Translations under genes and position numbers: made by a program | Assembly: GCF_000383915.1 (NCBI RefSeq) | Contig: NZ_KB912942.1 | Location: forward strand, 4,989,039 to 5,053,038 | DNA from: Amycolatopsis benzoatilytica AK 16/65 | GTDB taxonomy: Bacteria; Actinomycetota; Actinomycetes; Mycobacteriales; Pseudonocardiaceae | Reading direction: 5' to 3' | DNA: 64,000 nucleotides | Notes under the pieces: model-generated | The model's input: the letters and a program-made list of their open reading frames with translations, nothing else | What the model was told of the DNA's origin: nothing | The model's database searches: none | In this document: one piece after another, positions 63,259-64,000 of the stretch | Numbering within the stretch: the stretch's first letter is position 1 | Layout: every line of letters begins with the position of its first letter

Positions 63259-63780
63259 ATGACTGAAGCATTCACGCAGACCACGTTCAGCCAGCAGCAG
63301 GCGCGGCCGCAGCTCCCCACGCTGCCCACTGGGTGGCCGATCGGGTCGTACGAGTCCTACGAGCAGGCCCAGCGGGCCGTCGACCACCTCGCGAACGCTG
63401 ACTTCCCGGTCGCCGACGTGACGATCGTCGGCGTGCAGCCGATGCTCGTGGAACGCGTGGCGGGCCGGATGACCTGGGGTCGGATGCTGAGCTCGGCGGC
63501 GATGTCGGGTGCGGTGTTCGGGCTGTTCCTGGGGCTGGTGCTGAGCTTGCTCAACCCGGCGGGGGGAATGCTGGTGATCGTGCTCGGCCTGGCGGCCGGG
63601 ATCGTGTTCAATGTCGCGTTCGGGGCGCTGGGGTATGCCGCGAACCGGAACAAGCGCGGGTTCATCTCGCAGAGCCAGCTGGTGGCGCAGCGGTACGACG
63701 TGCTGTCGCAGCCGCGCAACGCGGAGAAGGGGCGCGAGCTGCTGGCCGATCTGGCCGCGCGGTCCGCGTTCAACCACTGA
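63259..63780 (+). CDS. General stress protein 17M-like membrane protein
   Basis: 173 residues from ATG 63259 with GAGAGG upstream. Residues 28-72 (GWPIGSYESYEQAQRAVDHLANADFPVADVTIVG) form the small alpha/beta domain of the general stress protein 17M family. Two hydrophobic segments follow (about 85-103 and 107-130). A basic cytoplasmic tail ends the protein. It is sometimes annotated as a magnesium-transporter-like protein, without support here. Role unknown, probably stress-related. Confidence 0.8.
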   Translation: MTEAFTQTTFSQQQARPQLPTLPTGWPIGSYESYEQAQRAVDHLANADFPVADVTIVGVQPMLVERVAGRMTWGRMLSSAAMSGAVFGLFLGLVLSLLNPAGGMLVIVLGLAAGIVFNVAFGALGYAANRNKRGFISQSQLVAQRYDVLSQPRNAEKGRELLADLAARSAFNH

Positions 63781-63832
63781 GTTTCCCGCAACTCGCCCCC
63801 ACCGGGCGTCCGGGCCGCATGGCCGGGACGCC

Positions 63833-63917
63833 CGGTTTCGCGTTCCGGACCTGGCGGCGCGGGAGCCCGGGAAGCCCGGCTGAGCGTTCCGGACCTGGCC
63901 GCCGAGACGCCCAGTTG
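63833..63917. repeat. Degenerate tandem repeat of about 44 bp
   Basis: GCGTTCCGGACCTGGC occurs at 63840-63855 and 63884-63899, each preceded by GCCCGG. A third partial unit (GCCCAGTTGGCCTTCGG) starts near 63909. It lies downstream of the stress protein gene, so it may be another 3'-end element. The rest of 63781-64000 shows no gene. Confidence 0.6.
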
Positions 63918-64000
63918 GCCTTCGGCACCCGCCGCACGGTGACGCGGCAACTGCCGGTCGCGGCTCGGAGCACGCCAAACCGCCGTCGCGAGTGCTTGCA

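Overview
The window is about 72% GC with GC-rich third codon positions, frequent GTG starts and 4-base ATGA/GTGA stop-start overlaps. The gene families (ShbA-type sigma factor, AcrA1-like double reductase, DtxR-type iron box, pca genes under an IclR regulator) point to an actinomycete of the Pseudonocardiaceae. A dispersed 'GTGAAGGGCCCCTT' palindrome makes me favour Amycolatopsis; that is inference from memory, not a database result. There are about 54 genes. I see no rRNA, tRNA, insertion sequence, prophage or CRISPR array.

Layout. 1-5.3 kb: tail of a sugar ABC ATPase, an alpha/beta hydrolase, an MFS exporter coupled to a beta-propeller membrane protein, and a secreted metallophosphoesterase. 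5.5-8 kb: a flavin oxidoreductase and a diguanylate cyclase. 8.1-17.8 kb: a molybdenum hydroxylase locus (form II CoxL type) with accessory genes: CoxG, MoxR ATPase, VWA protein, XdhC and a MocA-like nucleotidyltransferase. 17.8-23.9 kb: the protocatechuate branch of the beta-ketoadipate pathway (pcaIJFHGDC plus an IclR regulator) with PcaR-like boxes but no pcaB. 24.3-26.4 kb: a hydroxyacid dehydrogenase coupled to glycerate kinase. 26.5-29.2 kb: a HesB-like protein, a GtrA protein and an ShbA-type sigma factor. 29.3-39.1 kb: a complete non-phosphorylative L-fucose pathway (mutarotase, fucose dehydrogenase, fuconolactonase, fuconate dehydratase, SDR, FAH hydrolase), its CUT2 ABC importer and a FadR-type regulator. 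39.3-50.2 kb: an exporter, a ferredoxin-reductase-like flavoprotein, a two-domain acyl reductase, a MocR regulator, an iron-regulated FepC-like ATPase, a class A PBP with damaged transpeptidase motifs, and FadR and ArsR regulators. 50.4-58.7 kb: a six-gene glycine operon (gcvP-gcvT-gcvH-glyA-lipA-sdaA) behind a tandem glycine riboswitch. 58.8-63 kb: a gamma-glutamyl amine catabolism operon. 63.3-63.8 kb: a general stress protein.

The most unusual feature is a family of long, often perfect palindromes (arms of 16-28 bp) found at nine loci. All nine lie next to stop codons, and none lies in the seven divergent promoter gaps. Arm sequences differ between copies while pairing is kept. At two loci the palindrome has grown into short tandem arrays. 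All six convergent gaps contain a hairpin, either from this family or unique. The simplest reading is a mobile or recurrently copied 3'-end element acting as terminator or mRNA-end structure.
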